This document shows positions 5,521 through 5,822 of a stretch of DNA of 5,822 nt, one piece after another (position 1 is the first letter of the stretch; each line of letters opens with the position of its first letter). Where the stretch lies: the NCBI GenBank assembly GCA_052031065.1, contig JBPEXY010000258.1:1-5822 (forward strand), given 5' to 3'. Position numbers and translations under genes: made by a program. The stretch is from JBPEXY01 sp052031065. Its GTDB lineage: Bacteria; Pseudomonadota; Gammaproteobacteria; Immundisolibacterales; Immundisolibacteraceae. The notes beneath the pieces are model-generated. The model was not told where the DNA came from. It worked only from the letters and a program-made list of their open reading frames with translations, and did not search any database.

Positions 5521-5822
5521 CAGCTGCTGCGCTCCAGGATCACCACCGCACAGACCAGCGTGCTGCCATCTGCAAGCCGTTCGTCACTGATGGAGACATA
5601 ATGACGGTCAATATTTCTCGCCGACAGCACCTGCTCTGCAGCACCATCGAAAACCAGCCCGGGCTCACCGGAGCTTCCGTGACACACCTGGATTTGGGGT
5701 AGCGTCACTCCCTGGGCAATCCCGGTTCCCAGAGCCTTACCAAACGCCTCCTTTACGGCCCAGCGTTTGGCAATAAATACGTCCTGGCGCGAAGCGCTGG
5801 AAAATTGGTCACGCTCCTCCAC
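5520..5822 (-). CDS. acpS: Holo-[acyl-carrier-protein] synthase AcpS, N-terminus cut by the window edge
   Basis: This 4'-phosphopantetheinyl transferase transfers the phosphopantetheine arm of coenzyme A to the serine of apo-ACP, activating fatty acid synthesis. The visible 100 residues align with the C-terminal four-fifths of the usual ~125-residue enzyme. FIAKRWAVKEAFGKALGTGI is the family signature, with the Mg-binding glutamate in AVKEA (25th visible residue). It is followed by the substrate-loop region and the closing HYVSISDERLADGSTLVCAVVILE strands. The N-terminal GTD-x-VEI segment with the other metal ligand lies beyond 5822; the GTG at the edge is an internal valine, not a start. The gene is followed directly by rlmD with a 1-nt overlap. 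In many gammaproteobacteria acpS lies after pdxJ, so pdxJ or recO may lie beyond the window edge; that is an expectation, not seen. Confidence 0.94.
   Translation of the reverse strand: MEERDQFSSASRQDVFIAKRWAVKEAFGKALGTGIAQGVTLPQIQVCHGSSGEPGLVFDGAAEQVLSARNIDRHYVSISDERLADGSTLVCAVVILERSS

Noticed and set aside
5077..5601. Plus-strand open frame of 174 codons opposite rlmD and acpS
   Set aside because: It is antisense to two well-conserved genes, and its composition and lack of motifs fit a shadow frame.
5520..5822. Treating the GTG at the window edge as the true start of the acpS gene
   Set aside because: The conserved N-terminal GTD-x-VEI segment of AcpS would be missing; the frame is open to the edge, so the gene continues outside the window.
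1..5822. Mobile elements, tRNA/rRNA genes, CRISPR arrays or phage-defence genes
   Set aside because: No terminal inverted repeats, transposase-like frames, repeat-spacer periodicity or RNA gene signatures were seen; every sizeable region is accounted for by housekeeping or signalling genes.

Overview
The window looks like chromosomal DNA of a free-living or symbiotic gammaproteobacterium. This rests on the RlmD with a four-cysteine iron-sulfur motif, the acpS-rlmD order, the HDOD signalling gene and the NtrC-type regulator with a FleQ-like C-terminal helix-turn-helix. Base composition is moderate, mid-50s % GC by eye, and uniform across the genes. No mobile element, RNA gene, CRISPR array or island boundary was seen. 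Genus cannot be assigned from the sequence.

Left half, plus strand (about 1-2778), is a signalling block. It opens with the last 69 codons of a sensor histidine kinase. Next comes a complete sigma-54-dependent response regulator (receiver, AAA+, Fis-type helix-turn-helix). A 192-bp gap follows, and then a complete HDOD-domain protein. Ten bases after the regulator's stop there is a near-consensus -24/-12 (sigma-54) promoter, TGGCATCAGTCTTGCT at 1711-1726, pointing at the HDOD gene. The simplest reading is kinase -> phosphorylated sigma-54 activator -> sigma-54 transcription of the adjacent HDOD gene through a roughly 157-nt leader. The link is inferred; the promoter match and gene layout are seen directly.

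Right half, minus strand (5822 down to 2823), is a tightly packed four-gene housekeeping string. In transcription order it holds acpS (holo-ACP synthase, cut by the window edge), rlmD (23S rRNA m5U1939 methyltransferase), a pterin-4a-carbinolamine dehydratase-family gene, and a long Sua5-type threonylcarbamoyl-AMP synthase gene. Junctions are a 1-nt overlap, a 2-nt gap and a 4-nt overlap. The genes are therefore almost certainly co-transcribed and probably translationally coupled, although their pathways differ (lipid synthesis, rRNA modification, pterin chemistry, tRNA t6A).

The two blocks converge at 2779-2822, a 44-nt gap without a classical U-tailed terminator. The most noteworthy items are the sigma-54 promoter with its unusual leader and the non-catalytic-looking HDOD protein it would control.
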